A stretch of DNA of 64,000 nt, taken from NCBI RefSeq assembly GCF_021869535.1, contig NW_026262712.1, forward strand, positions 105,094,140-105,158,139, written 5' to 3'. Position numbers and translations under genes: made by a program. The DNA comes from Mytilus californianus. Its lineage: Eukaryota > Mollusca > Bivalvia > Mytilida > Mytilidae. Each line of letters begins with the position of its first letter. Position 1 is the first letter of the stretch. Positions 10,501 to 25,500 of this stretch are shown here, one piece after another. The notes beneath the pieces are model-generated. The model made no database searches. It was not told the DNA's origin and saw only the letters and a program-made list of their open reading frames with translations.

Positions 10501-13500
10501 CTGTAAATCATGACGTATTTCATCTTCATAAATCACACATAAGGTATTTTGTATTGATCTTGTCCTTAAATTTCTCTTCATTTTCATCCTTTCAAAATGA
10601 TGAATAGCTTTTTGTCATGTGAAAGAGAGCTAACTGGTACAATGACATTTAAGAAAGAAATTTTGTTTTTTACTAATTTAGCATTAAATATATATGTAAT
10701 TGTTGCTAGCCTGAAGTTTTAATCAATTTCAGCAATGCTATGAGACAGAATGTAAATTACTTTTGAAAATGTTAGAACTGTATATACCTGGTTTTGGTCA
10801 TTAGTAAGATCATTTAACTCTATGAGACATGTGACAATGAGTATCATTTAAATAGGAAATATCCTTCAAACAGGTGGATTTTTAGTAGGTGCAAAAAGGT
10901 TTGGGTTCTATAAGACCCCCTTTTTTTTGTTAAAATTTTAAACAATCACAATGTATCATAGTAAAAACAGTGACTAGATAGGAATTATTATCTTATGAAA
11001 TTTGGCATAAAGACTGTGTGTCACTGCTTCATGTGACCTCAACATTACAATTTCGTATCCAAATTTTTATAGGTCCATCCGAAAATCATATATAATCTTG
11101 TTAATACCATGGTAACACCTTTTCATTGCAACTAATGGTTTGTCCCTTTGGGGAGGGGCATGCTCCCCTTCATATAATGAATTGTTAAATATATCAAATA
11201 GGGTTCAGATTCCAGGCATCCTGAACCCACATATCATCTTAATTGCCTTGATTAGCTGTTTAAAAACTGTTCTTAACCCCACCCCTAAACCATTAACATT
11301 TCCATTTGTGAGAACAAGACCTTTCACTTTACCATAGATTTTATCACTGGAAGTCATGGACCCTCCTCTTGTTAAATATATCAAAAACTGTTCAGATCCC
11401 CACCCTAAACCATATATATTCTAGACTGCCATGACAAGACCTTTTATGTGCACTATAGATTTTGTCTGTTGTTGGGGTTGGGACATGGGGAGGGGGGGTA
11501 CTTGCCCCCTCTCACATCATAACCATATGAAAGACAGTTCAGATTCCCACCCATTCACCATATATATATTCTTATTTGACATGACAATACCTTTTCCTCT
11601 TTATAATGTGTTGATGGGCCTGTTTTACTGGAGTTATTTCCAGAGATGAAGGGAAGACATTAGTATTAGTCCAAACAGTTCCACCTAGTCTAAAACATAT
11701 CCTATTTCATGTCTATTCCATGTATGGTCCAAGAAAACCTGTGAATTTAGCAAAAATATATGAATCATAGGTTACACAGCTAAGAATATTAAACAATGTA
11801 TTGCATATGATGAACAACAAAAGAAACACACCTTCAGATATTTCTATATATAATCATTTAAACTTTTTTGTCTATTTTCTTTAAGTAATGTGAGGATTAA
11901 ACAAAAGGTTTAAGACAATGTTTCTGTTATCAACCACATCGTATTCTGCCAAGCTAAGGAATTTTTATGAAACAAGGTTTTATTTAAATAATTCAAAAAA
12001 TATAACTCCATCTAGTTAACCAAGGCTGTTGTGGTTACTTTTGGTAGAGACTCCTGGTACTAAAAGTATAAAATAACAAAATTCATAAGACTTCTACAGG
12101 TGTCTAATTGGTAGCAATTCAAAATGACATGATATTAGACTTCCTATCCATTTATCACAGCAGAAAGAACTCATTCTTTTTTTTACAATTTTCAATGAAA
12201 AATAACAGGTACATAATTATGGTTAACCAAAAGGAAATGTGTGGTATAAAATCAATCAGAGTAACCCATCAACAAAAAAGGACAAAAGACTTCTATATGT
12301 CAACAGACAGTCTTCAACAATAGACAAGGTGTCCATACATGTTTATATTGATATAAAAGTTAATTAGTTTTCCCTCTTAATTAATAGATAAACTTTTTGT
12401 TAACAGTCACATCTCCTCATGAAAATTCATCTTTTAAAACAATAAGTAAGAGTTAAAACAAAGACGATAATATGAATGAAAAATTGTTTCCTTTTAAAAT
12501 GGATACCTTTCTGTTTATAGGATTAATTGAACAAGCTTCAATACTTTGCATTATCAGAACAGCAGACAGAAAACTATTACTAAATGATCATTTATCCAGA
12601 GAGAATGTGCTTTTTCTGGCATGGTTTACTTTATTTTAAGATCTGTTTTTTTGCTCATTATTTAATACTTAATAGTATCAGAACAATATTTTCTTATAAT
12701 AAAGCAATCCTTACTACCTCATACATTGATTTAAGTTTCATGTTTTTTTGTTTTTATACGCCCGTTTACGGGACGTATTATGGTATATTGTTGACCGTCT
12801 GTCCGTCCGTCCATCGTATGTTGGACATTAACTCCAGAATGCTTTCACCAACTTGCAAGAAATTTTGGTGAATTGTTTATATCTATTGACATGAGCTCCC
12901 TTTTGGAATTTTATAAATTTTAGATTTAACGTTTCCGAGTTACAGGGTTTTATTCATAAAAAAAGGGGGATTTTCCAGTTTTCAGACAATAACTAAAAAA
13001 TACTTTCAGCAGTTCTCATGAAACTTTGGTGAATTGTTTATATCTGTTGATGTAAGCTCCCTTTAGAATTTTATTAATTTCAGATTTTACATTTCTGAGT
13101 TATGGGGTTTTATTCATTGAAAAAGGGGGGGATTTTCCAGTTTTTATACGCCCGTTTACGGGACGTATTATGGTATACCATTGTCTGTCTGTCTGTCCGT
13201 TGTCAACATGTCGGACATTAACTAAAAGATGCTTTAACCAATTTGCATAAAACTTTGGTGAATTGTTTATATCTATTGACGTGAGCTCCCTTACATTTTT
13301 TATAAAATTTAGATTTTACATTTCCAAGTTATGGGGTTTTATTCATTAAAAAAAGAGGGATTTTCCAGTTTTCAGACAATAAGTCAAGAATGCTTTCACC
13401 AACTTGCAAGAAATTGTGGTGAATTGTTTATATTTATTGACATGAGCTCCCTTTCGATTTTTATAAATTTTAGATTTTACGTTTCCGAGTTACAGGGTTT

Positions 13501-16500
13501 TATTCATAAAAAAAGGGGGGATTTTCCAGTTTTCGGACAAAAACTCAAAAATGCTGTCAGCAATTCTTATGAAACTTTGGTGAATTGTTTGTATGTATTG
13601 ATCGATGTAAGCTCCCTTTAGAATTTTATAAATTTTACATTTTACATTTCTGAGTTCTCATGAAACTTTGGTGAATTATTTTTAACTATTGATGTAATCT
13701 CCCTATTGATTTTCATAAATTTCAAATATGACATTGAGAAGCAATTGAACTTTATTTGTTTATAGTCTGACAACAGATTTACTAAGTATTGCGCAACAGC
13801 ACAGTGTATTGCACAACAGCAAGAAATCTTTTATTGAATATAAATTCAATTCATATAACCAATTTCAAGTTCTTTGACTTCATTTATTCAGAAACCTATG
13901 ATATGACAAATATTTAATTACAATCCAAATTCAGACCTGTATTAAGCTTGAATATTGTGTCCATTTTTGCCCCAACTGTTCAGGGTTGGACCTCTGCGGG
14001 CGTATCCAGCTGTGCTCAGCGAAGCAGTTTATTAAGTAACTTGTACATAGAAACAAGCTTCATTGCAATAGTGTCGGATGATGGAACAATAATAACAGAA
14101 TAAAAGCTTACTTTATAATAGAAATCCTGCAACTTAATATCATTTGTCATTTCATGTGCATGTTCTCCTTATAAAAATAAGAAAATGTGGTATGATTGCC
14201 AATGAGACAACTCTCCACCAGGGACCAAATGACGTAGAAGTCAACAACTATAGGTCACTGTACATCCTTCAAAAATGAGCAAAACCCATACCCCATTCTT
14301 GTCTATTCTTATTTCCATTCACCATAATGTGATTCAGTGATTTTTATGCCCCACCTAGGGGCATCTGTGTACTATGGACACATTCTTGTTAAAGCAGTGG
14401 TTCATAAGTGTTTCCTTGTTTCTCGTTTTTTATATAGATTAGACCGTTGGTTTTCCCGTTTGAATGGTTTTACACTAGTAATTTTAAGCTTTATAGCTTA
14501 CTGTTCGGTGTGAGCCAAGGCTCCGTGTTGAAGACCGTACTGTGACCTATAATGGTTTACTTTTATAAATTTTGACTTGGATGGAAAGTTGTCTCATTGG
14601 CACTCATACCACATCTTCTTATATCTATTAACCATGCTTTTCTGTGTACCGGTACTAGACCAGTCATTACATGTTGTATGTAACCAATTTTTTTTTAGAT
14701 TTAAAATAAAAGAAAGAAACAACAAACTTAAATAATAAATATTTATACAAATTTAATTTATTTATATTTTCAGACAAAATCACAGTGAAATTGAAAAGAG
14801 GAGACGAGATAAAATGAATGCCTACATTACAGAGTTATCTTCCTTGCTTCCTATGTGTAATGCTATGAATCGTAAATTAGACAAATTAACTGTACTTAGA
14901 ATGGCCGTCCAACATCTGAAATCACTCAGAGGTAAAATTGTCACATATTTAAAAGAATTACTTTATGTTATTGGGTAAATTATTTTAGCAGAGTTAGAAC
15001 ATAATAGATCTCCCCTTATATGATAAATTGTCATTTGGATATCAACATTTTAGTTTCTGGACAATATCTTTGGAGCCATGAACAATATAAAAATAAGAAG
15101 ATGTGGTATGATTGCCAATGAGACAACTCTCCACAAGAGACCAAATGACACAGAAATTAACAACTATAGGTCACCGTACGGCCTTCAACAATGAGTAAAA
15201 CCAATCCTGCCTAGTCAGCTATAAAAGGCCCCAAAATGACAAATGTAAAACAATTCATACGAGAAAACTAATGGGCTGATTTATGTACAAAATAATGAAC
15301 GAAAAACAAATATGATATACAGCAACAAACGACAACCACTGAATTACAGACTCCAGACTTGGGACAGGCACATACAGAATGACGTGGGGTTAATCTAGTT
15401 TGAAGGCGCAACAACCTGCTCCTAACCTGGGACAGTGGTGTAACAGTACAAACTATAAAAATCAGTTGAACAGGGCTTACTTCCATCAGATCAATACAAA
15501 GCAGAAATACATCTAACAAAAACACAGAGTGGACGTGGCAGGGTACTTCTACATCCCCACAACAAAAAGACACTAAGTACGGATCTGAGAGTACTCACAG
15601 TTACTGACAGCTAGTTCAAAGCCAATAACAACTAATAAAAAAAATCATGCATCTAAGACTAAAGTATCAATCAGTACACATCCAATATCCAATTGATTTA
15701 GTGTAAAGACGTCATTAACAGTCAGAGAAAAACATGACCTTGTGCAATGCCAAAATACAGGTATCGACAGATTGTAGAGTCATGGATGTGCATATGTATA
15801 TAAAAATAATATTTAGTTTGATTTTAATTTACTGATAACAAAATCAATATTAATACCAATAAAAACAATATTCAAAGATGTTATTATAATGTTGAATTGG
15901 TAACCTTTTAGAATAAGTTCATTTAAAAGATCAATAAGTTTACCCGGATTGTATCTAAATTTCCAGGCTCGGTAAACAACATCTTTGTAAAAATTAGGAT
16001 GTGCTATCCCGTTAAAATATCTGAATTAAACTTGGTTTGATACTGCTCTGTTGGCTGAAGAAGACTTCCATTGATTTTTGTAAAGATTGGAACTTGTACC
16101 AATTCTTTCCTATGGCATCACCTCACAAATCAGGGTGTAGCCACCTGCTTTGACAAATCTAAGTAAACTAGATATAGTTTCCAATACTTGCCATGTCTAT
16201 ATAGATATGCTCAAATGTACTGTGAAAAAATTAGAGTTATATCTATGGTATAAACGTTAATACTACACTAGTTAAAACGAAACAAATCAGTATCCCACAT
16301 GAAGAATGACAGTAAATGTTTTGTTAAAATAATGCTAACAATAAATATTTTATTTTGTTTGACCTAAACAGAAGCTCAAGAAATACAATTTGGTGAACAA
16401 GAATACATTTTAACACTCATTTAACACTAATGGTGATGAAAAGAGGGTGTTAGTCATCTACTATTGCATTTGAGATTACACTCAACGAAAGAGATCTTTA

Positions 16501-19500
16501 ATAGAGGTTTCTTTAATAGTTAATTTTATAATTGAGCATTAAAATAAAATGATGCCTTCATGCTCTTTAACTATTATCAATCTTTAATCCCAATAAAACT
16601 TTGAATGTCAATGATAATGGAAAATATTAAGTGTATGAATAAAATAAGATATGGGATATACATCCTTTAGAGAGCAACCCAAAGACAAAAATAGCCAAAA
16701 GACATCTGAAGGGCAATATTCAGTCTTCGGGTGTCTTTACAATATGTTCAGTTTTAAATTATAATGATTTGTTTTTATAAGTTTTTTGGTTCATATCTTG
16801 TTTGACATAGTTTGAAATTTTTGCACCTAGACACTTTAGGCCAGAGTGCTTACCTTCAACCTTGTTTGATGAAATGTATAGGCAAGAGAATTTATTTTTA
16901 GCCTTGTTAAGAAATTATCAAGTCAGAATCAGTGAAATAACACTCATGGAACTTTAACAGTATATTTAACAGCTAATGAATTTCACTGACATATCTAAAG
17001 TAGCATTATAAACTTGGTATGGGTTTTTCTCATTGTTGAAGGCCGTATGGTTGCCTATAATTGCTTACATCCACTTCATTTGAACTCGGTGGATAGTTGT
17101 CTCATTGGCAATCATACCACATCTCCTTATTTTTATATTTGTAAGTAACTGAGATTCTTTCACATTATTTTGAAAAAGACATCTTGTTTGTAAATGATAA
17201 CATAAAAGCCCAACATTAAACCAGAATTAAGCATGCAATCATTGAAACACTAATAATAATAATAATCAGGGAGAATCAGTTTGACTGACATAAACTACAC
17301 AGATACACACAAGCACAATCATCAATTGAGTACAAACCCTTACTTAAACAAGAAATGTTTTAGTTAGTAATCAGTTGTAATTCTATAAGCTAACAACAAT
17401 ATATTAAAGAATTTAGTTTTCCATTTTTACATTTACAAAGATTTTTGTAATTAAACTTTTGATTACTAGAACACTCATGTTCCTTGTTTTGTTCTATTTT
17501 CATTTTCATTTTGAAATGAACATGCGTTCAAATTACAAACTGGCTCAATGGAAAAACATCTCTTACATACAATAAATAGAATTCAAGGATGGCAAAGGAT
17601 GAAATGAAAAAAAATCACATAACCAACAAATACCAGACGTGATCTACACAAAAGGGGAAATAAAACATGATTTTTATAGGCAAGTAAGACAGATGTCGTT
17701 TATAAACCAAAAATGTCTTAGAGAAAAACTGAGAATTTCATATATAAATCAAAAGAGATGTTGGTATATGTTACTTAAACAGTAACCCAACATAGAAAAT
17801 AGTCATTCAGAGAGGTCAGCATAAAGAATTCTACAGAAGGCAAGTGTCAGTGCTCAAAAACAATAAATTGTTACTTTTGACAAAGACTTTGCAATTTGAC
17901 TATATATTATATGACATAAGGAGATGTCAGTGAGATGACTATATATACTGAGTGACTTTAAAAACGCAATACTCATTTTGTTGATTTTTTTTAACCAAAT
18001 CATGTTTGATCCTCATACAACTACTATTCATGCTTACCATACTTCTTTCTCTTTAAAAAAAAATCAACATTTGACTTAATTGTGCTTATTGAACATACCT
18101 GATTATTGAAGTCGCATGAATTTCTTGAAGCGAATTTTGGAACCCATTAAAGATTTTTTCAGGTTTTTTTCTTCGTGAAACAGTTCTTCCAATCCTTGGC
18201 CACACTTAAATCAGTTAAAAAATGTTGCATCTCCATATTGCCAAGATTGAGAAATAAAAAACTGAATGAGCCCATAAGAATACTGCAAACAGGAAAACGT
18301 GGATGTGCTGCAACCAGACAATTTGACGTCAGAAACTCGTCTTACTGTCCTTCCTACAACGATACAGGTATACAGGATTTGATGATGACCATCAATGACC
18401 AGATCAACATGTAGTGACAATGCAACATCAATAGAATTTAATTTCTCAACGTCATTTGCGAGACATGTTTACGGCCGTAACGTCAACTGCTAATCAAATT
18501 GCTGAATGCATTGTGCACAGATTCATGCCTAAAAATGTTTCCCATAAACTGAACTGCCAAAGAATCGACTGCAGAAAAACATTTAAAGCCCTTAAATTTC
18601 AACCGCATAACTGCCAAAATCCATTGTAATGGGTGGAACAAAGGCAAAATGAGAACGTGCAAAACAGAACCAAAAATATGCCGAACAGAATTGGTTGACC
18701 TTTCTGACAATCGTTTTGACATTTTTACAGGCAGTCATTGCTTTTGACGGTGACACATTCATTGGTAAGGGGAAAACCAGGGTTTCAGTGTATACCACAT
18801 AAATTGAACATTAAAAATGATGTAATCAATTCAACTTTCAAACTGCCAATTTTTTTTAAACAATGAAGTAATGAAAGAAATTTCTGTTCATAAGTTTTTT
18901 TTAACCAAAATGCATATTTGAAAATGGGAATTAAAAAGAATAATCTAGTGTTGCGTTTCTAAAGTCGGTCAGTATATTATGTGACATAAGGAGATGTCAG
19001 TGAGATGACTATATATTATGTGACATAAGGAGATGTCAGTGAGACAGCAGACCAATGACACAAAATGAAATATAAAGTTAAAAGACAAATTAAAAATTAT
19101 TAATTAAATAAAGATGAGCTGGATACATTGATGACAAAGGCATGTCTCTCTTGGGGTGAATAGATTTAGGAGTTATGATTTTGTTCAAGATTAGGAGTTA
19201 TTAGATTATTGTCGAAGGTATTGTTTACATAGCTTGTTTACACTTAGTAATAGTTGTGTAAAGCTTTCTGTAAAATTCAGGTACTTGTTCATTGGAAGGC
19301 TATTGTGTTATTATATATATTTTGGTGCAATTTATTTGCTTACCGGCAGTTGTTATTTCATTGACCTTTAACCCAAATCTATCACTTAACTCAGTATATT
19401 CAAATTACACAGGTATACTTTATAGACAGATAAAAGATTTATTTTTTGTAAGTGTTCAATGCAATAGGTCAGAAAGGTTTCCTATTGAATAATGGAAGTC

Positions 19501-22500
19501 TGCTTTTACATAGGGATTATGCAACGGGTCAGAAAGGTTTCCTATTGAATAATGGAAGTCTGCTTTTACATAGCACTACAAAAGTCAAAAAGTCTGAAAA
19601 GACCAGTTTTTGTCTGAATTTGCATGAATTTTTACTCGACATTCTTAATTTGTCTGAATAATTTTTAAAAATTCTTGACATAGTATGAATTTGTCTAATA
19701 AGGTTCTTGATTTTTCTTGACAAGTGTCTTGACAGTATGAACATTGTCTTAAAATTTCTCGACACTTCCTGTATCATCTGATAAGAGTCTGGATTAGTCT
19801 CGACCAATTCTTGACTGTCTTAAATTTGTCTCGATCTGTCTTGACATATTCTTGACATTCTTAATAATGTCTGAATATGTCTCGACATATTCTTGACATT
19901 CTAAATAATGTCTGAATATGTCTCGACACATTCTTGACAGTCTTAAATATGTCTTGACACTATCCGAACAGTATAAATTTCGCCTGAAATGTGAACAGAC
20001 TTATTCTGCACTGTTTATGACATTCTATTGCTGTTATATACTCCTTTTTATTATGGCTAAACTAAACTTTGAAGAATCAAGGATTAATTTGGTATAGTAA
20101 GATACCCTTTTGGTGCAACTAAGTTGGAATACCCTGAATAATCCTCCATGTAGTTTAATTTTGATTTATTTTTATTAAACATTTAAGTAATTGTTTTCAC
20201 TTGGAATATAAGTCGAAGGTATTGACAAACAGCATTTAGATTTTTGCCATTCGCAAAACTGCCAGTCAAATTTGCTTTTCCAAAATAGGTGTCTTGTATC
20301 TCTTTTGGACCCCACAATTCATCTTTTGGGTTTGTGTGGCTAAAAAAAGAAGGGGGGGGCTTTCGTTTAGGTCAAAGAATTTGTTCCCATCTTGATTCAA
20401 AAACCTTATTCATTTTTTAGAACAACCAAAAAACATTTTTTATTCAAATTTGAGTGTTGAATTTTATAATTTTTTATCAAAAATAAATATTTGTGATAAC
20501 TTCTTCCTGAAAAGAAAAAAATGTTTAGATCTATATTATGCATGTCTGTTTGAGAACCATTTCATAAGACCGATGATTCCTATAGAAATCATTGATGGGA
20601 CCCATTATAAATACATTTTTTTTATTATTTCTGGAGTAGATAATAATTTTCTTTTAATCTTTGGGAATTATTCAATTTGTTTTTATGTTAAAATAATTAA
20701 CTTCATAATTTTGATGAAGAAAATCCATTTCAATTCAATTTTTTTTCATCAAAATGATGATTTTCATTTTCATCTATCAACAAACTTTTTAAATTGTAGT
20801 GGCATGGTCAGTCAACTGATAAGTTGTATGGCTGATTACAGGTAAAGCAATAACTTCTATTTGACAGTTGCGTGTACTCTGGGGTGGGGAATACCTTAAT
20901 TTTATGGGGAACATCCTGTCCATGTGTAATACTTAATATATTCCAACAGATGACATTACACAAATTTTTCTTCTGTTAAATGAATGATTTGTATATCATC
21001 ATAATTTGCTATTTATATAAACCACATTTTGGTATAATAATTATTTACCATATCAACATTGAATATTATGAATGTAGAATGAAATATGTCTACAGTATGA
21101 TTGGTTTGAATCATTTAATTTATAAGATTTAGGAATCAAAATTTGTAATTATTTAAAAACCTATATTGAAATTGTTTTATATCAACACACCCACATTTGA
21201 ATTATTTTATACTTTAGATTTCATAGCCATATTTGCATTTGTAAAAATATTTATATACCCAAATTTTCAATTATTTTACATGCCCAACTTTTATTTTTGT
21301 TGTAAAGAAGTGTAACTTGAAACAACAGTATATCATGAATATTGGTCATGATTTGTAAAACTCAGAACTGTCAAGTAAATTTAAGACACCATTCAAAATG
21401 TTCAGAATATGTCAAGCCATACTGAGAAAAAATAAGAATGTCGAGAATATGTCGAGAAATTTCAAGACAGTATTCAAATGTCAAGAATTTGTCAAGAAAT
21501 TTTAAGACCATATTCAGAATGTCGAGAAAATGTCGAGTAAATTTCATACAAATTTAATATAAATGAGAATTTGTCAAGAAAAATTAAGACACAAGTCATA
21601 CTTTTGGAGAATGTCGAGTAAAAGTTCATGCAAATTAAGACAAAAACTGGTCTTTTCAGACTTTTAGACTTTTGTAGTGTAGGGATTATGCAACTGGTCA
21701 GAAAGGTTTCCTATTGACTAATGGAAGTCTGCTTTTACATAGGGAATTAATTATATTTACAGGTGCTACAACAACTATAACTGAAGCTAGTCAGAGACCA
21801 TCATTTTTATCAGAAGATGTCCTTAAAAGTCTTATATTAGATGTAAGTAACAACAAATTCTCTGTGAAGTCCTCAAAAATCTTTACCAGAAGTTAGTAAT
21901 AAGAACTTCTCTTTGATATCCTAAATGTCCCATACTAGATCTAAGTAAATATATTAGATTTCTCAAATGATGTTCTCAAAAGTGTTTGATCATGCAATTT
22001 TCAGCCATTTTTCTATACAACTAAAATGTTGTGGTTTTTGTATACAATGCAAGTATATCCTCCTTGTATAATGCTTCTGTCATGAGCAAACAGTGATATT
22101 TTACAATGAAAACATCTAATATTATTGCATGTATATTAATGGGAGGATAAAATCAATATAAACACTTTGAATGTGAATATAAACTCCACTATGAAATAGG
22201 AAAGACGCTTTGCAATCCTGATCAGCTAAACAAGATCTACCGTAATCATTAGAAGACTCCTTATAGGAGTGATTGCCCTTAAATGACATTTTTTATTAAT
22301 TTTCTACTTTTTGCCCATTATCTCGAAAAATCTAGGTAGAAACTGTAAACAGAAAAAATGACCAGCAATACAAAATTAACACCAATACCAATTTGACAAA
22401 AATCAGTGGATGACCCCTTTTAGTAGTATTTGACCTTAAAAGACATTTTTACTAACTTTGTATTTTTGCCTATTATCTCCATTTTTGACAAGTGAGCAAT

Positions 22501-25500
22501 TTAAGCTCTAAGGAGCCTTTTGTTTTTGAGTGTAGGCAGAAGCTGGAGGGGGTTGTGATGCACACTTGAGAATTTTTTTTTAGTCCCACTACAGTTTGTG
22601 CTTGTACCATTAGAGTTTGAAAATTCTGACCATTTAATGTTTGTCTTTGTTTGTAAACTCTGGCCGTGTCTGTATTGATGATTGATGTGATTTTTAGCTT
22701 ACCTGGTCAAAAGGCCAAGTGAGCTTTTTTCATCACTTGGCTTCCGTCGTCGTCGTCTGTTAACTTTTACAAAAATTTTCTTCTCTGAAACTATTGGGCC
22801 AAATTTATCCAAACTTGGCCACAATCATTATTAGGGTATCTAGTTTAAAAAATGAGTCTGATGACCCCAGCTGTCAACCAAGATGGCCGACATGGCTAAA
22901 AATAGAACATGGGGTAAAATGCAAGTTTTGCCTGATATTTCGAAAACCGCTATAAATAGAGAAAATATGACAGGGGCTAAAATGTTTAGAATGTTGAGCT
23001 CTACCTACTGTTCATTTTAGTCTAAACTGTCAGACAAAAAAAATTTTGCCTTTTATCTCGAAAATTATAATCGAGAGATAGAAACTTTGAAAAGCAAAAA
23101 TGATCAGCAAGATCTAAAATCATCAGACAACTCCTTATTAGAGTTATTGCCCTTTAATAATGATTTTACCAATTTTTTGTGTTACTGCCTAATATCTTAA
23201 AAAACTATAATAGATAGATAGAAACTTTAAAAAGCAAAAAATGATCAGCAAGACAAAACCTACTACAAATAAGTCAACATTTCTGAAATTCTTAGTCAAC
23301 TCTTTATTAAAGTTATTGTCCTTTAATGACTATTTTCCCCATTTCTTTACATTTTTGCTTATTATCTTGAAAACTGTAATAGATAGATAGAAATTTAAAT
23401 TGCAGAAATGATCAGCAAGACAAGATCTACAAATGTGCAATAATGGCTGAAATCTTCAGTTGACTCGTTATTTGAATTATTGCTATTAAAGGATCATTTT
23501 TAACATTTTTATGCATATTTTGCCTATAATCTTGAAAAATATTACAGATAAATAGATACTTTAAAAAGAAAAAAATATCAGCAGGATAAGATCTACAAAC
23601 ATGTCAAACATGACTGAAATTGTCAGTTAACTCTTAATAGAGTTATTCCCCTTTTATGATGATTTTTACTAGAAATTGGCCATTGTTGAAGATGCAGGTG
23701 AGCGACACAGGCTCTTTAGATCCTCTAGTAGTAATCCTTTTTATGTATTATTAGATATAGATAATCTTGTCTGATATTCTCAAAAGTGTTAATGACAGCT
23801 TCTAATAATCTCCTCAATTATTTAGATCTGGAATGTTGATGAACCACTTAATATACAATATATATATATACATTTTCTTGTATTATATAAATTCTGTGTC
23901 TTCATAAAACTATGAGGATAAGCTGTTGATTAACCCAGATATTCCTGTGATACTTCTATTCTCTCAAATATCTTTTAACATTTAGCAATGATCGATTGTC
24001 ATTTGCATGTATGATAATGATTGGATGTTACTGACGGTTACCAGTTCACATCAAATTCTGATGAGTTAAATGTTCATTATAGACTTTTCTCTATTGTATA
24101 AGAAACATGCTGCGCAACCCACTCTTTGAGTCTTTGCTCCATTTGAACTTTCCTCTTACCACATTACAATAAATCGGTACTATTCCCTGTGAAGGACATA
24201 GACCTCCATCAAGTTTAGAGTCAAGTTCAGACTTCATGACATAACTTATTAGAATTAAATGCCAGCTAGGAAAACTTCATTTTTTTCCCCAGTTTTCTCA
24301 CTATTAAAGATATTTAAAATGCAAGGTGTTTTTTTTTTTTCTGATTTAGAGGATTGTACATTATTGTTAGTTGTCTAGTCAATAATTGCTTTGTGGTGTG
24401 TTTAATGGCAATTGTCATATATTTATTTTGTTTTTCTGGAAGGAAACTGCTTAGCAAGGGAATGACAAATGTCATGATATGTTTTATGAACATTGTGAAC
24501 CACTGCACTATTAACTTGATAATCATATTTATATCTGTCTGTTTATTAGTTCAATGATAGCTGTGTGTTGTAACTAAACAATGTCAACAGGGAACTATTT
24601 ATGGGGAAGAGGAAGGAAAATGAAAAAAGGGAGTTAAAGTGCAATCAGATCCCTGTTGCTACTGGTTAATTTTTTTTTCAAACTGTTTGAAAGTGTACAA
24701 TATTAATCAGGGTCTAATTTATTCATTGTTGTATACAGTTTTTTGTAACAAAACATATTACATGTAATTGTGATGATCTGAATAAAATTGATACAGTCTG
24801 ATAATGTTTCTTATTGTCATGTTATGTTTTGACCTTTATTTAGTTTTATCATTTTTGGGCTTAATCTTCCCTCTGCTTGTCTCTCATATTTCATGCTGCT
24901 GTATTTTGTCATGTCTTTTCTATTTTCTCCTTTAATTTGGAACACTGGCAGTCTAAAGAAAGAAGTATCAATAGAATGTCATGCTTTTGGGACATTAAAG
25001 AAACAAGGGGCAAGTCAAAATAGGGGTCTATTTAGACCTTTTTCTTTTTCCCCAATCCATTATGTTTTCAGATCCTATAAAGTGATATATTATTACCATT
25101 CTGAATGTTATGAAATTTTTTACGCTTTCACCTAACCAAGTATCAATCAATTTATATATTTTGTCTGGTCCCATTTTATGGTGTTTTGTGATCATTTCAT
25201 AAACTGCTCTCTCTTACAATGGAAATCTAACCATAATAATTTCTAGGATGGAATTTGAATCTGAAACCCACATAACATGGCAGTAAATAGGTCAGGTATT
25301 GTATAAAAAGTTATAAAAATGAAAATATTAGTGAAAAGAAAAGATTTATAGAGATTGGTGTCTGGGGAGTCTTATAGATTCAGTTACTACAGAATAAATG
25401 ACAAATAATTTATAAACTGTAGATTAAAAACTTCTGATAAAGGTTGATATTGATTTCATATATTCTTTGTCAAAATTATTTTATTTTATATTCATTGTCA

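Noticed and set aside
15268-15573. 101-codon minus-strand ORF
   Set aside because: Falls inside the family-A repeat and is not open in other copies.
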